Below, in pieces: positions 9,190 to 17,817 of a stretch of DNA of 64,000 nucleotides. A program made the translations under genes and the position numbers. Numbering within the stretch: position 1 is the stretch's first letter; each line of letters starts with the position of its first letter. Below the pieces are notes generated by a model. That model was not told the DNA's origin and did not search any database. It was given only the letters and a program-made list of their open reading frames with translations. Origin of the DNA: Oceanisphaera sp. IT1-181 (lineage in GTDB: Bacteria > Pseudomonadota > Gammaproteobacteria > Enterobacterales > Aeromonadaceae); the NCBI RefSeq assembly GCF_033807535.1, contig NZ_CP136856.1, positions 1,049,001 through 1,113,000 of the forward strand, given 5' to 3'.

Positions 9190-10443
9190 ATGCAGAAATA
9201 TTCCGGATTCGGGCTCCTTAAGCACGCTTTGACGCACCATGAAAATTGGCAGCGGGTATGGCACAACCCCAAGCCCAAGGCTGGGGGTTACGATGTGATT
9301 ATCGTTGGCGGTGGCGGCCATGGGCTGGCCACGGCTTATTACCTGGCAAAAGTACATGGCATCACCAATGTAGCTGTCATCGAAAAAGGTTATCTGGGCG
9401 GTGGTAACACGGCGCGTAATACCACTATCGTACGTTCCAACTACTTGTGGGACGAGTCGGCTCAGCTGTATGAGCACTCCATGAAACTGTGGGAAGGCCT
9501 GGCGCAGGAATTGAACTACAACCTGATGTTCAGTCAGCGCGGCGTGCTCAACTTGGGCCACACCATGCAGGACATGCGCGACATTGAGCGCCGAGTAAAC
9601 GCCAACCGCCTGAACGGCATTGATGGCGAAGTACTCAGTACCAAGCAGGTGCAAGATTTAGTGCCCATTCTGGATTGCTCCAAGAATTCCCGCTATCCAG
9701 TGCTGGGTGCCTCTTGGCAGCCGCGCGGTGGTACCGCCCGTCACGACGCCGTGGCCTGGGGCTATGCCCGTGCCGCCGATGCTTTGGGTGTACACCTGAT
9801 CCAGCAGACCGAAGTGACCGGCATCCGCCGCGAAAACGGTGCCGTGACCGGTGTAGAAACCACGCAAGGCTTTATTGCTGCGCCCAAGGTAGCGTGTGTT
9901 ACTGCCGGTAACTCGGGCGTAATGGCTAAGATGGTAGGCATGCAGTTGCCGCTAGAATCTCATCCATTGCAGGCCATGGTGTCCGAGCCGGTCAAACCGA
10001 TACTGGATACGGTAGTGATGTCTAACCATGTGCATGGTTATATCTCTCAGTCTGATAAGGGTGACCTAGTTATTGGCGCCGGTATCGATAGTTACTTGGG
10101 TTACGGCCAGCGCGGTTCCTTCCCGACAGTGGAAGAAACGATGGCAGCGATTGTGGAACTGTTCCCGATTTTCAGCCGAGTGCGACTCAACCGTACTTGG
10201 GGCGGAATTGTTGACACCTGTCCTGATGCCTGTCCGATTATTTCCAAGACGCACATCAAGGGCCTGTATTTCAACTGCGGCTGGGGCACTGGTGGCTTTA
10301 AGGCCATCCCAGGCTCGGGCCACGTATTTGCTCACACTGTCGCCAAGGATGAGCCGCATCCTCTGGCCAAGGCATTCCACGTAGACCGCTTTACCAGCGG
10401 CCACTTAATCGATGAGCACGGCGCGGCCGGCGTAGCCCACTGA
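9190..10443 (+). CDS. soxB: Sarcosine oxidase beta subunit
   Basis: About 417 residues starting MQKYSGFGLLKHALTHHENW, the usual start of heterotetrameric SoxB. A dinucleotide-binding motif (VIIVGGGGHGLATAYYLA) and the GGGNTARNTTIVRSNY stretch identify the FAD/FMN subunit that oxidises sarcosine and passes the carbon to THF on the alpha subunit. I took the ATG at 9190 rather than the GTG at 9181 because AGGTGA just upstream works as ribosome site. It is second in the glyA-soxBDAG-purU run. Confidence 0.96.
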   Translation: MQKYSGFGLLKHALTHHENWQRVWHNPKPKAGGYDVIIVGGGGHGLATAYYLAKVHGITNVAVIEKGYLGGGNTARNTTIVRSNYLWDESAQLYEHSMKLWEGLAQELNYNLMFSQRGVLNLGHTMQDMRDIERRVNANRLNGIDGEVLSTKQVQDLVPILDCSKNSRYPVLGASWQPRGGTARHDAVAWGYARAADALGVHLIQQTEVTGIRRENGAVTGVETTQGFIAAPKVACVTAGNSGVMAKMVGMQLPLESHPLQAMVSEPVKPILDTVVMSNHVHGYISQSDKGDLVIGAGIDSYLGYGQRGSFPTVEETMAAIVELFPIFSRVRLNRTWGGIVDTCPDACPIISKTHIKGLYFNCGWGTGGFKAIPGSGHVFAHTVAKDEPHPLAKAFHVDRFTSGHLIDEHGAAGVAH

Positions 10444-10453
10444 GGAGATAGAA

Positions 10454-10741
10454 ATGTTAAATATTCACTGTCCGCATTGCGGCGAGCTTCGCGAAGAAGA
10501 AGAGTTTAACTATGGCGGCGAGGCACACATTGCCCGCCCGGCCGACCCCAGCGCGATCAGCGATGCAGAATGGGCTAAGTATTTATTTATGCGTAAAAAC
10601 CCGCGTGGCCTACACCATGAAATGTGGTATCACGCCTCAGGTTGTCGCAAGTTCTTTAACGCAACGCGCCACACAGTGACCTACGAAATTCAGGAAACTT
10701 ACAAAGTGGGCGAACAGCCCCAGAAAGGAGACCAGTCATGA
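10454..10741 (+). CDS. soxD: Sarcosine oxidase delta subunit
   Basis: 95 residues, the small zinc-binding subunit: CPHCGE near the N-terminus, then His in GEAHIARP and a later HASGCRKFF, giving a Cys/His zinc site. The LHHEMWYHASGC stretch is typical of SoxD. It forms part of the alpha-beta-gamma-delta sarcosine oxidase complex. The stop overlaps the soxA start (ATGA), so the two are translationally coupled. Confidence 0.96.
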   Translation: MLNIHCPHCGELREEEEFNYGGEAHIARPADPSAISDAEWAKYLFMRKNPRGLHHEMWYHASGCRKFFNATRHTVTYEIQETYKVGEQPQKGDQS

Positions 10742-13700
10742 GTCAGCCGCATCGTCTTCAGGGCAAAGGTCGAGTAGACCACGGTAAAACGCTTAGCTTT
10801 ATTTTTAACGGCAAGCGTTATCAGGGACTGTCAGGCGACACCATCGCCTCGGCTTTGCTGGCTAACGGCGTCGACGTGGTCGGTCGCTCTTTCAAATATT
10901 CACGTCCGCGTGGCATTATGGCCGCCGGTGCCGAAGAGCCGAACTGCATCTTGCAGGTAGGTTGCTCAGAAGCCACCATGATCCCCAATATTCGGGGTAC
11001 TCAGGCCGAGTTGTACGATGGCCTGACGGCCACCAGCACCAATGGCTGGCCAAACGTAGACAAAGATATCATGGGCGTAATGGGTAAGCTCGGCGGCAGC
11101 ATGATGCCCCCCGGTTTCTACTACAAGACCTTTATGTATCCTCAGTCCATGTGGCCGAAATACGAACATCTGATCCGTAAAGCTGCCGGTCTGGGCCGCG
11201 TGCCTAAAGCCAATGACCCGGATACCTACGACAAGCTGAACCACCATTGCGATCTGTTGGTGGCCGGTGGTGGCGCCGCAGGTTTGGCGGCCGCGTTAGC
11301 GGCGGGCCGACGTGGTGCACGAGTGATTCTGGTTGATGAACAAAACGAGTTTGGCGGTCATTTACTGCACAGTACTCAACCCATCAACGGCCAAGCGCCG
11401 CAGTTATGGGTGCAGGCAGTCGTAAAAGAACTGCAGGCGCTGCCTGATGTTACCTTGCTGCCTCGCAGCACGGTGGCTGGCTACTACGATCATAACTTTT
11501 TAACTGTGCTAGAACGCCGTACCGATCACTTGGGTGAGCGTGTTTCTGATAAAACTCGCCAGCGTTTACACCGTATTCGCGCCAAGCAAGTGCTACTGGC
11601 CACCGGTGCACACGAACGTCCATTGGTTTATGGCAACAACGACTTGCCCGGTACCTATGTAGCCAGTGCGCTGTCTACCTACGTTAACCGCTATGGCGTG
11701 ACCCCAGGTCAGCGCTTGGTGCTGATGACGTGTAACGATTACGGCTATCAAGCTGCTATCGATTGGTTGGATGCAGGCCGCGAAGTTGTGGCAGTGATCG
11801 ACAGTCGTCCTCAACCGAGCGGCATGCGCTATTTGGCACTCAAAGCTCGCGGCGTGAAGATTTATACCGGTCACGGCTTAATTGAAGCTGTTGGCAAAAA
11901 GCGAGTAACTGCGGCTAAAGTGGCAAAACTATCTAGCGATGCCAGCCAAGTTACCGGTAAAGCCGAGACCTTAGCTTGCGACATTATCGCTACTTCAGGT
12001 GGTTGGAGCCCGGTAGTACACTTGTCGGCTCACACCGGTTCGCGCCCCGTCTGGAACGACGACATTATTGGCTTTGTGCCTGGCGAAACCGTGCAAAAGC
12101 AGTTACTGGCCGGTGGTGTACAAGGTAGCTATCAGTTATCGACTGTATTGGCCGAAGGTCTGGCCGCGGGCAAAGCTGCCGCCGAGGCAACTGGCTATGG
12201 CGAGATTTCTGCCGATGTAGTAGATGCCGATATCGTTACCGAAGATCCAAAAGAAGATGCGGCGCAAGCGCTGTTTATGGTGCCTCACACATTGAAGAGC
12301 AGTCGCTCGCCCAAGCAATTTGTGGATTACCAAAACGACGTAACGGCAGCGGGTATTGAGCTGGCCGTGCGCGAGGGCTTTGAGTCCATCGAGCACATCA
12401 AGCGCTATACCGCCATGGGTTTTGGTACCGATCAGGGCAAGTTGGGTAATATCAACGGCATGGCCATTGCGGCCCGCGCCATGAATAAGAGCATTGCTGA
12501 AACGGGTACCACGGTATTCCGTCCTAACTACACGCCGGTGACCTTTGCCGCCTTTGCTGGACGTAATGCGCACCACCTGTTTGACCCGGCTCGTTTTACT
12601 GCCATGCACGACTGGCATGTAAAGCAAGGCGCTGAGTTTGAAGATGTAGGACAGTGGAAGCGCCCTTGGTTTTTCCCAAAATCTGGCGAAGACATGCACC
12701 AAGCGGTTAACCGCGAGTGTGTAGCTGTACGTCAGAGCGTGGGCATTTTGGATGCCTCTACGCTGGGCAAAATTGATATTCAAGGTACCGGTGCCCGTGA
12801 ATTTTTAGCGCGCATTTACACTAACGCCTGGGCTAAGTTAACCCCCGGTAACTGCCGCTACGGCTTAATGTGTAAAGAAGACGGTATGGTGTTTGACGAT
12901 GGGGTAACTGCCTGCATCAACGATAACCATTTTGTGATGACTACTACCACCGGCGGCGCCGCAGGCGTACTGCAGTGGCTGGAATTATGGCACCAGACCG
13001 AGTGGCCAGAGCTGGAAGTGTATTTCTCTTCCGTAACCGATCACTGGTCAACCATGACGGTGACTGGCCCTAATAGCCGCAAGGTACTGGAAAAAATCTG
13101 TACTGATGTCGACCTGTCGGGCGAGAACTTCCCCTTCATGGGCTGGCGTGATGCCACCATTGCTGGGGTGCGCGGACGTATCTTCCGTATCTCGTTTACT
13201 GGTGAGCTGAGCTTTGAGATTAACGTGCAAGCCAACTACGGTTTGACCGTGTGGGAAGCCGTGATGGAAGCGGGTGCCGAGTTTAATATTACGCCTTACG
13301 GCACCGAAACCATGCACGTACTGCGGGCAGAGAAGGGCTTTATTATCGTCGGTCAAGACACCGATGGCTCGGTAACTCCGTTCGACTTAGGCATGGACTG
13401 GTGTGTAGGTAAAACCAAGCCGTTCCCCTTTATTGGTCAGCGTTCTTGGACCCGTGAAGACACGGTACGTACCGACCGCAAACAGCTGGTTGGACTCAAG
13501 TGTAAAGAAGCGGCCACGGTTATTCCTGAGGGCGCACAAATTGTACTGGAGCCTAACCATCCAGTGCCGGTACCCATGGTGGGCCATGTGTCATCCAGCT
13601 ATTACAGCGCCAACCTAGGCCACAATATTGCCATGGGTGTGGTTAAAGGCGGATTAAGCCGCATGGGTGAAACGGTTTACTGCCCGCTGGCCGATGGTCG

Positions 13701-13767
13701 CGTGTTGGAAGTCGAAATCACCAGCCCTGTATTTTATGATCCAAAAGGAGAGCGTCAGCATGTCTAA
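10738..13767 (+). CDS. soxA: Sarcosine oxidase alpha subunit
   Basis: 1009 residues, normal for the alpha subunit. The N-terminal region resembles a 2Fe-2S ferredoxin fold (IFNGKRYQGLSGDTIASALL), as is usual in SoxA. A pyridine-nucleotide/FAD domain begins near residue 165 (CDLLVAGGGAAGLAAALAAG), and the C-terminal third is a GcvT-like aminomethyltransferase domain (WFFPKSGEDM ... ILDASTLGKIDIQG) that binds tetrahydrofolate and traps the methyl carbon as 5,10-methylene-THF. The complex turns sarcosine, O2 and THF into glycine, H2O2 and methylene-THF. The gene overlaps soxD by four bases and soxG by eight. Confidence 0.97.
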   Translation: MSQPHRLQGKGRVDHGKTLSFIFNGKRYQGLSGDTIASALLANGVDVVGRSFKYSRPRGIMAAGAEEPNCILQVGCSEATMIPNIRGTQAELYDGLTATSTNGWPNVDKDIMGVMGKLGGSMMPPGFYYKTFMYPQSMWPKYEHLIRKAAGLGRVPKANDPDTYDKLNHHCDLLVAGGGAAGLAAALAAGRRGARVILVDEQNEFGGHLLHSTQPINGQAPQLWVQAVVKELQALPDVTLLPRSTVAGYYDHNFLTVLERRTDHLGERVSDKTRQRLHRIRAKQVLLATGAHERPLVYGNNDLPGTYVASALSTYVNRYGVTPGQRLVLMTCNDYGYQAAIDWLDAGREVVAVIDSRPQPSGMRYLALKARGVKIYTGHGLIEAVGKKRVTAAKVAKLSSDASQVTGKAETLACDIIATSGGWSPVVHLSAHTGSRPVWNDDIIGFVPGETVQKQLLAGGVQGSYQLSTVLAEGLAAGKAAAEATGYGEISADVVDADIVTEDPKEDAAQALFMVPHTLKSSRSPKQFVDYQNDVTAAGIELAVREGFESIEHIKRYTAMGFGTDQGKLGNINGMAIAARAMNKSIAETGTTVFRPNYTPVTFAAFAGRNAHHLFDPARFTAMHDWHVKQGAEFEDVGQWKRPWFFPKSGEDMHQAVNRECVAVRQSVGILDASTLGKIDIQGTGAREFLARIYTNAWAKLTPGNCRYGLMCKEDGMVFDDGVTACINDNHFVMTTTTGGAAGVLQWLELWHQTEWPELEVYFSSVTDHWSTMTVTGPNSRKVLEKICTDVDLSGENFPFMGWRDATIAGVRGRIFRISFTGELSFEINVQANYGLTVWEAVMEAGAEFNITPYGTETMHVLRAEKGFIIVGQDTDGSVTPFDLGMDWCVGKTKPFPFIGQRSWTREDTVRTDRKQLVGLKCKEAATVIPEGAQIVLEPNHPVPVPMVGHVSSSYYSANLGHNIAMGVVKGGLSRMGETVYCPLADGRVLEVEITSPVFYDPKGERQHV

Positions 13768-14389
13768 CATCACTGCAATTATGGCTGAAGCCGACACGGC
13801 AGTACGAGTGGAATCTCCGCTTTATCACGCTAACCTGCCGGCGCTTGCCAAAAAAAATCAGCAAGGTGAAGTGGTGCTACGCGAAAAGGCGCTGCTGGGT
13901 CATCTGGTATTACGTGGTAATGCAAGCAACGAGTTGTTTGCCAAGACTGTGTCTAAGGTCTTGGGAGTGGCTTTGCCGACCACGGCCTGTGGCTCGACAG
14001 AAAACAATCAGGTGTTGGTGCAATGGCTAGCACCGGACGAGTGGTTAATTATTACCGAAAGCGGCAAAGAAGAGCAGGTGCAAGCTCAGTTGCGCGAGCA
14101 ATTATGCGGTCATTACTCTTTGGTTGATGTGAGCGGTGGTCAGACGGTATTAGCGATATCTGGCCCTAAAGCCGAGATGGTACTTCGCAAGTCGTGCCAT
14201 TACGATGTGCACCCCTCCAGCTTGCCTACCGGCAAGTGTGTGGGCACCACCTTTGCCAAGACCACTGTGCTGTTGCGCCGCACCGGCGCCGACAGTTTCG
14301 AGATGGTAGTGCGTCGCAGCTTCTCCGACTATGTCTGGATGTGGTTGCAAGATGCCAGTCGCGAATACGGCCTGGTCATTGAAAAGTAA
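13760..14389 (+). CDS. soxG: Sarcosine oxidase gamma subunit
   Basis: 209 residues starting MSNITAIMAEADTAVRVESP at 13760, behind AAAAGGAG and within the last eight bases of soxA. It has the weak GcvT-like fold of SoxG (LAPDEWLIIT, YSLVDVSGGQTVLAISGPKA, and the C-terminal SFSDYVWMWLQDASREYGL). It completes the four-subunit sarcosine oxidase. The open frame reaches upstream to 13667 in a different frame from soxA, but the internal start with its ribosome site is far more likely. Confidence 0.94.
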   Translation: MSNITAIMAEADTAVRVESPLYHANLPALAKKNQQGEVVLREKALLGHLVLRGNASNELFAKTVSKVLGVALPTTACGSTENNQVLVQWLAPDEWLIITESGKEEQVQAQLREQLCGHYSLVDVSGGQTVLAISGPKAEMVLRKSCHYDVHPSSLPTGKCVGTTFAKTTVLLRRTGADSFEMVVRRSFSDYVWMWLQDASREYGLVIEK

Positions 14390-14396
14390 CTAAGCC

Positions 14397-14465
14397 TTGC
14401 TCATCTGCGCTGCGGCGCAGGTGAGCACATAAATATTACGCGCCGGGTGTTGTAACCCAACGCCC
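14397..14465. other. Two hairpins between soxG and purU
   Basis: At 14399-14428 TGCTCA pairs with TGAGCA around a GCGC-rich inner stem. A second hairpin, CCGGGTGTTG with its partner CAACGCCCGG, follows at about 14443-14465. Neither has a T-tract. They could be RNA-processing or stabilising structures, or an attenuating signal within the operon. Confidence 0.45.
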
Positions 14466-14491
14466 GGTACATTTCAGCAGGAGGCTGACTC

Positions 14492-15358
14492 ATGGCAGAA
14501 CACGATACCCTGATCTTGACCGCTAGTTGCACCAGTCGGCTGGGGTCGGTAGACGCCGTTACCGGTTATTTGCGTGAACAGGGCTGCTATGTGGCCGACA
14601 TGCAAACCTTTGATGATGCCCGCGCCGGTCATTTTTTTATTCGCACTGAATTTAGAAAACCCGAGCAGGGAGAATTTGATGAAGCCAGCTTTCGTGATGG
14701 CTTTGCCCTGCGCGCAGCTGACTTTGCCATGGACTGGGAACTAAGCGAGCGCAAGCGCAAGCCTAACGTAGTGATCATGGTGTCTAAGTTTGATCACTGT
14801 CTTAACGACTTGCTATATCGCTATCGTACCGGCCAGCTAGCGATCGAAATACCGGCCATTATCTCCAATCACCCGGATCTACAGCGGTTGGCAGACTGGC
14901 ACCATATTCCTTTTTATCATCTGCCCGTTAACGCCGACACTAAGGCCGAGCAAGAAGAACAAATTTGGAAAATAGTGCAGGAATCACAAGCTGATTTGGT
15001 GGTGCTGGCGCGTTACATGCAAGTGCTTAGCCCCGAGCTGTGTAATCGCTTGGCGGGGTGGGCCATTAATATCCATCACTCGTTGCTGCCGGGCTTTAAG
15101 GGCGCACAGCCTTATCATCAGGCATATGCTAAAGGCGTAAAGTTGGTCGGGGCTACCGCCCACTACATTAATAACGAGTTGGATGAGGGCCCCATTATTA
15201 CTCAGGGCATTCAGACGGTAGATCACAGTCATTATCCGGAAGATTTGGTTGCCAAGGGTAAGGACATCGAGTGTTTAACCTTGGCTAAAGCCATTCAGTA
15301 TCACATCGAAAAACGGGTGTTTATGTACCAGAGCAAGACGGTAGTACTGGGCAGTTAA
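14492..15358 (+). CDS. purU: Formyltetrahydrofolate deformylase
   Basis: 288 residues: an N-terminal ACT-like domain (LTASCTSRLGSVDAVTGYLREQGCYV) and a C-terminal formyl-transferase-fold hydrolase domain (VVLARYMQVLSPELC, INIHHSLLPGFKGAQPYHQA, GATAHYINNELDEGPII). It hydrolyses 10-formyl-THF to formate and THF. Next to sarcosine oxidase it should recycle THF by releasing surplus one-carbon units as formate, as the purU copy of pseudomonad sox clusters is thought to do. A strong AGGAGG site precedes the ATG. Confidence 0.95.
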   Translation: MAEHDTLILTASCTSRLGSVDAVTGYLREQGCYVADMQTFDDARAGHFFIRTEFRKPEQGEFDEASFRDGFALRAADFAMDWELSERKRKPNVVIMVSKFDHCLNDLLYRYRTGQLAIEIPAIISNHPDLQRLADWHHIPFYHLPVNADTKAEQEEQIWKIVQESQADLVVLARYMQVLSPELCNRLAGWAINIHHSLLPGFKGAQPYHQAYAKGVKLVGATAHYINNELDEGPIITQGIQTVDHSHYPEDLVAKGKDIECLTLAKAIQYHIEKRVFMYQSKTVVLGS

Positions 15359-15475
15359 TACTCGTTCGATGTATTCCCGACAGGGGGTGGCAGCAAGCGC
15401 TGTGCCCGCTGTCTATTAAACAAGCTTGCTTGGCAGGTTTGTGAATGTAATAAAGAGTCATGACAAGGAGACATC

Positions 15476-15820
15476 ATGTCTAACAATATCAAGTTATTGC
15501 GCGAAGCTCAGCCTGAGGTGTTATTGGACGCTACTCAGTGGGAGAAGTTATCTGGCGACCCGCATACGGTTAACCTGAACGCTTATAAGTCAGAAGATGG
15601 CACTAAGCTGATGGGTACTTGGATGTGTACACCAGGTAAGTGGGCAGTAAACTATGATAAGTGGGAATATTGCGACTTCCGTGAAGGCTATTGCATTCTG
15701 ACGCCCGAAGGCGGCGAGCCTATTCACCTGAAAGCTGGCGATATTTTCGTAATTGAAGTTGGCTTTAAAGGCACATGGGAAGTAGTAGAAACCGTACGTA
15801 AGTACTTCGTTTTTGCCTAA
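15476..15820 (+). CDS. Small cupin-domain protein
   Basis: 114 residues with a single cupin fold. The second half reads DFREGYCILTPEGGEPIHLKAGDIFVIEVGF, matching the (S)-ureidoglycine aminohydrolase/DUF861 type of cupin. The role is unknown. AAGGAG lies upstream of the ATG, and the gene ends at a strong terminator, so it is likely the last gene of the sarcosine operon. Pseudomonad clusters often have formaldehyde dehydrogenase here; none is present. A role in sensing or protecting against a one-carbon intermediate is conjecture. Confidence 0.85.
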   Translation: MSNNIKLLREAQPEVLLDATQWEKLSGDPHTVNLNAYKSEDGTKLMGTWMCTPGKWAVNYDKWEYCDFREGYCILTPEGGEPIHLKAGDIFVIEVGFKGTWEVVETVRKYFVFA

Positions 15821-15866
15821 TTGTCGTTGCTTAAGTTAGGCAACAGCCTGACGTAAAGAATGACCT

Positions 15867-15898
15867 CGGCCTGCGCATTGCGCAGGCCGATTTTGTTT
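15867..15898 (+). terminator. Terminator after the cupin gene
   Basis: Perfect stem CGGCCTGCGC / GCGCAGGCCG with a short loop, followed by ATTTTG. It closes the sarcosine operon. Confidence 0.85.
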
Positions 15899-16084
15899 CT
15901 GATACTGTTTCAATCAACAAGCCGTGTGCAATACGTAAATACTCTGTTGGGTGTCAAAATTTTGCTCCTACAAGAGACAAAGCGCCGTCCGGTTCGTTGG
16001 GCGGCTTTATTCGACCGAACAAAGAACATTGTGCCTGCCGAACACAGATATTTTTCAGACTCTTAAGCGATTAGACGAGTCATG

Positions 16085-16366
16085 TTAAAGCGGCGACACA
16101 CCTTCAACTTCCATCACCGAGCTGGCATCCGCGCGTTCGATAATTTTAACTAATGCCGATTGGATCACTTCGTCTTCTCGCACATCTGCTTGGCTGACAA
16201 AGCGTTGTTCTTGCTCAGCCGCGCCCTGTTCTTGAGTAAAGCGGATTGCCACCTCAGTCGCACAATCGCTACTGGCACCAAAATACTCCAGAGTAATTTG
16301 TGGGTAGCCTTTAAACCCTTTTTTAACCTGTTTGGCGATGCGTTTTTTTGCTTTGTCTATGTGCAT
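16085..16366 (-). CDS. Hypothetical 93-residue protein
   Basis: A short acidic/basic protein starting MHIDKAKKRIAKQVKKGF, with no membrane segment or signal peptide. The N-terminal Lys-rich helix and later alternating strand-like stretch (PQITLEYFG, CATEVAIRFT) suggest a small folded domain. I do not recognise the family. AAAGGACC upstream gives a plausible ribosome site, and the codon use looks like that of its neighbours. It stands alone. Confidence 0.6.
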   Translation of the reverse strand: MHIDKAKKRIAKQVKKGFKGYPQITLEYFGASSDCATEVAIRFTQEQGAAEQEQRFVSQADVREDEVIQSALVKIIERADASSVMEVEGVSPL

Positions 16367-16636
16367 GTCGGGTCCTTTATTGTTTAGAAAGTTTAAGCTT
16401 GAAGAGCGGAGCTTAAGTATTTAACCATTGGACGCTAAGCACAGGACTAAGGCAAGACCTTAACCTACGCGAGCCTAAGAGCAGATTCATACCAATTTGA
16501 AAAACTAGCGAGTTATGATCTTCCTTTTTCTGGAGCACCGTTATGCTTGGGTTGAGGAGTGTAGTTATTCTGTTGGACATCAAGATTTCGCGTTAGCTTT
16601 ACGTCGCTTTTCGCTCCGTTGTTATGCGCCCTTATT
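16367..16636. other. Intergenic region left of the repeat and IS
   Basis: About 270 bases that must hold the promoter of the 93-residue gene. I see no coding frame worth keeping and no other motif. Confidence 0.5.
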
Positions 16637-16723
16637 CCGTCTTTGCGAGCGTAGCGCGGCAATCCATGCTACAACGGCGCGGTACATAACCAGGGGTTGC
16701 CGCGTCGTTGCACCCCTCGCATA
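16637..16723. repeat. Palindromic repeat element interrupted by the IS
   Basis: The arm TGCGAGCG-TAGCGCGGCAATCC (16644-16665) is answered by an inverse arm at 16694-16721 (GGGTTGCCGCG ... CCCCTCGCA). It resembles the GCGAAGCAATCC-type palindromic repeats scattered in many bacterial genomes. The outermost CCGTC of the left arm has its counterpart (GGACGA, 17818-17823) on the far side of the IS, so the IS landed in the right arm. Confidence 0.6.
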
Positions 16724-16728
16724 AGTAA

Positions 16729-17268
16729 TCACGCATAACTTATGTGGAAGTCATTACCCACTCCCTTGAATAGCGTTGATACTTCATTCACTAACTTGTC
16801 TTTCTTCCAAGAGGTAAAGCTTCGCCAGTGATATTTAGCTTGCTTCCACAATATCTCGATCAAGTTCAATTCCGGGCTGTATGGGGGGAGATAAAGCAGT
16901 ACAAACTGATGATCATACAGCCACTTATCTCGCATCGAGGGGGCGATAAAATGATGGATTGACGCATTGTCCACGACCACAATCGTCAATTTATCCTGGC
17001 AGGAAGATTGCGCCAACTTATCTAAAAAGGGTACCACGTGTTGCCGTTTCACTGAGTGTTCAAAAAGTTCAAAATGCAGCTTACCGGTAGCATAGTTCAG
17101 TGCGCCAATCACATTCACACGCTTACGGCTTGCACTGGCATCAGCGAGATGAGTGACACCGAGTGGTGCCCAGGCCCGCTGTACATTCGGTACGCAGGAG
17201 AAGCCACTTTCATCGCAGTAAAGAAGTTCTATTTTGTCTGCTTTGGCCCTTCCTTGGAGTCTTGCCAA
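16729..17268 (-). CDS. IS630 transposase, catalytic part (frame B)
   Basis: About 180 residues with the DDE transposase triad: Asp in YCDESGF, Asp in VVVDNASIH, Glu in SPELNLIEILWK. The frame has no good start of its own. Its sequence continues upstream, past its TTG, in the -1 frame as DEAAFQEAKGRLARLQG, which is standard IS630 sequence. It is therefore probably made as a fusion with the upstream frame by -1 frameshifting. The stop codon lies inside the left terminal repeat. Confidence 0.85.
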   Translation of the reverse strand: MARLQGRAKADKIELLYCDESGFSCVPNVQRAWAPLGVTHLADASASRKRVNVIGALNYATGKLHFELFEHSVKRQHVVPFLDKLAQSSCQDKLTIVVVDNASIHHFIAPSMRDKWLYDHQFVLLYLPPYSPELNLIEILWKQAKYHWRSFTSWKKDKLVNEVSTLFKGVGNDFHISYA

Positions 17269-17750
17269 GCGGCCTTTTGCTTCCTGGAAGGCTGCTTCGT
17301 CTCTTTTTTTTCGAGGCTGAGCCGGGTTCGTTTGAAAGATAGCTTTCTGGCTCTTAGTCCAACCGAAAGGCGGTCCAAACTGAATGAAGGGGCATCAGGA
17401 TATTGGTCGCGAACGCGGACAGCTATCTTAGCCAGCGTCAGTGGCTCAGAGCGGGCAATATCTGCAGCCATATCCAACATTTCAGCTGTCAACTTGGGCG
17501 GTCGGCCGCCTTTATGCCCAGTCAAAATGCCGACCAATCCCGTAGTTCTCCAGCCTTTTGTCCAGTTGTAGATCGGTTGATCGCTTATCCGAAACATCTG
17601 GGCAATCTGGACAACCGTAGAGCCATCATTCAGCGCGAGCAGTGCGAGAGCCCTTCGTCTGAAATCTGGGAAAGGATGGTGTTTTGACATCTCTTTCAGA
17701 GTGATAGTTTCTTCGGCTGTTAGTGGTTGTCCTAATAAGTGTCGCTTCAT
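17229..17750 (-). CDS. IS630 transposase, DNA-binding part (frame A)
   Basis: About 173 residues from the ATG at 17750. It holds helix-turn-helix segments typical of IS630 N-termini (STVVQIAQMFRISDQPIYNWTKGW, TLAKIAVRVRDQY, SLDRLSVGLRARKLSFKRTR) and the linker sequence GHKGGRPPKL. It ends 40 bases inside frame B. A run of eight A (T at 17304-17311 on the plus strand) in the codons for Glu-Lys-Lys is a fitting -1 slippery site to join the two frames. Confidence 0.82.
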   Translation of the reverse strand: MKRHLLGQPLTAEETITLKEMSKHHPFPDFRRRALALLALNDGSTVVQIAQMFRISDQPIYNWTKGWRTTGLVGILTGHKGGRPPKLTAEMLDMAADIARSEPLTLAKIAVRVRDQYPDAPSFSLDRLSVGLRARKLSFKRTRLSLEKKETKQPSRKQKAAWQDSKEGPKQTK

Positions 17751-17817
17751 ATCTGGGCCCACAAAATGGCATCTATAATGACAGTGTAGATCCACATGAG
17801 TTACGCGGCATTACTTA

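Larger units (their letters stand above)
16722..17817 (-). mobile_element. IS630 family insertion sequence
   Basis: About 1.09 kb flanked by TA on each side, the typical IS630 target. The terminal inverted repeats start AGTAAT and match at about 21 of 25 positions (16724-16748 against 17791-17815). Two overlapping minus-strand frames encode the transposase. Both ends and the DDE triad are intact, so the copy may be functional if frameshifting works. Confidence 0.85.

Noticed and set aside
8917..9654. 245-residue minus-strand frame across glyA and soxB
   Set aside because: It is the antisense shadow of two clearly identified genes and has no start signal.
12136..12783. 215-residue minus-strand frame
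   Set aside because: It lies wholly inside soxA, which has all expected motifs; the frame is a shadow.
16515..16724. 69-residue plus-strand frame next to the IS
   Set aside because: It runs through the palindromic repeat and has no coding character.
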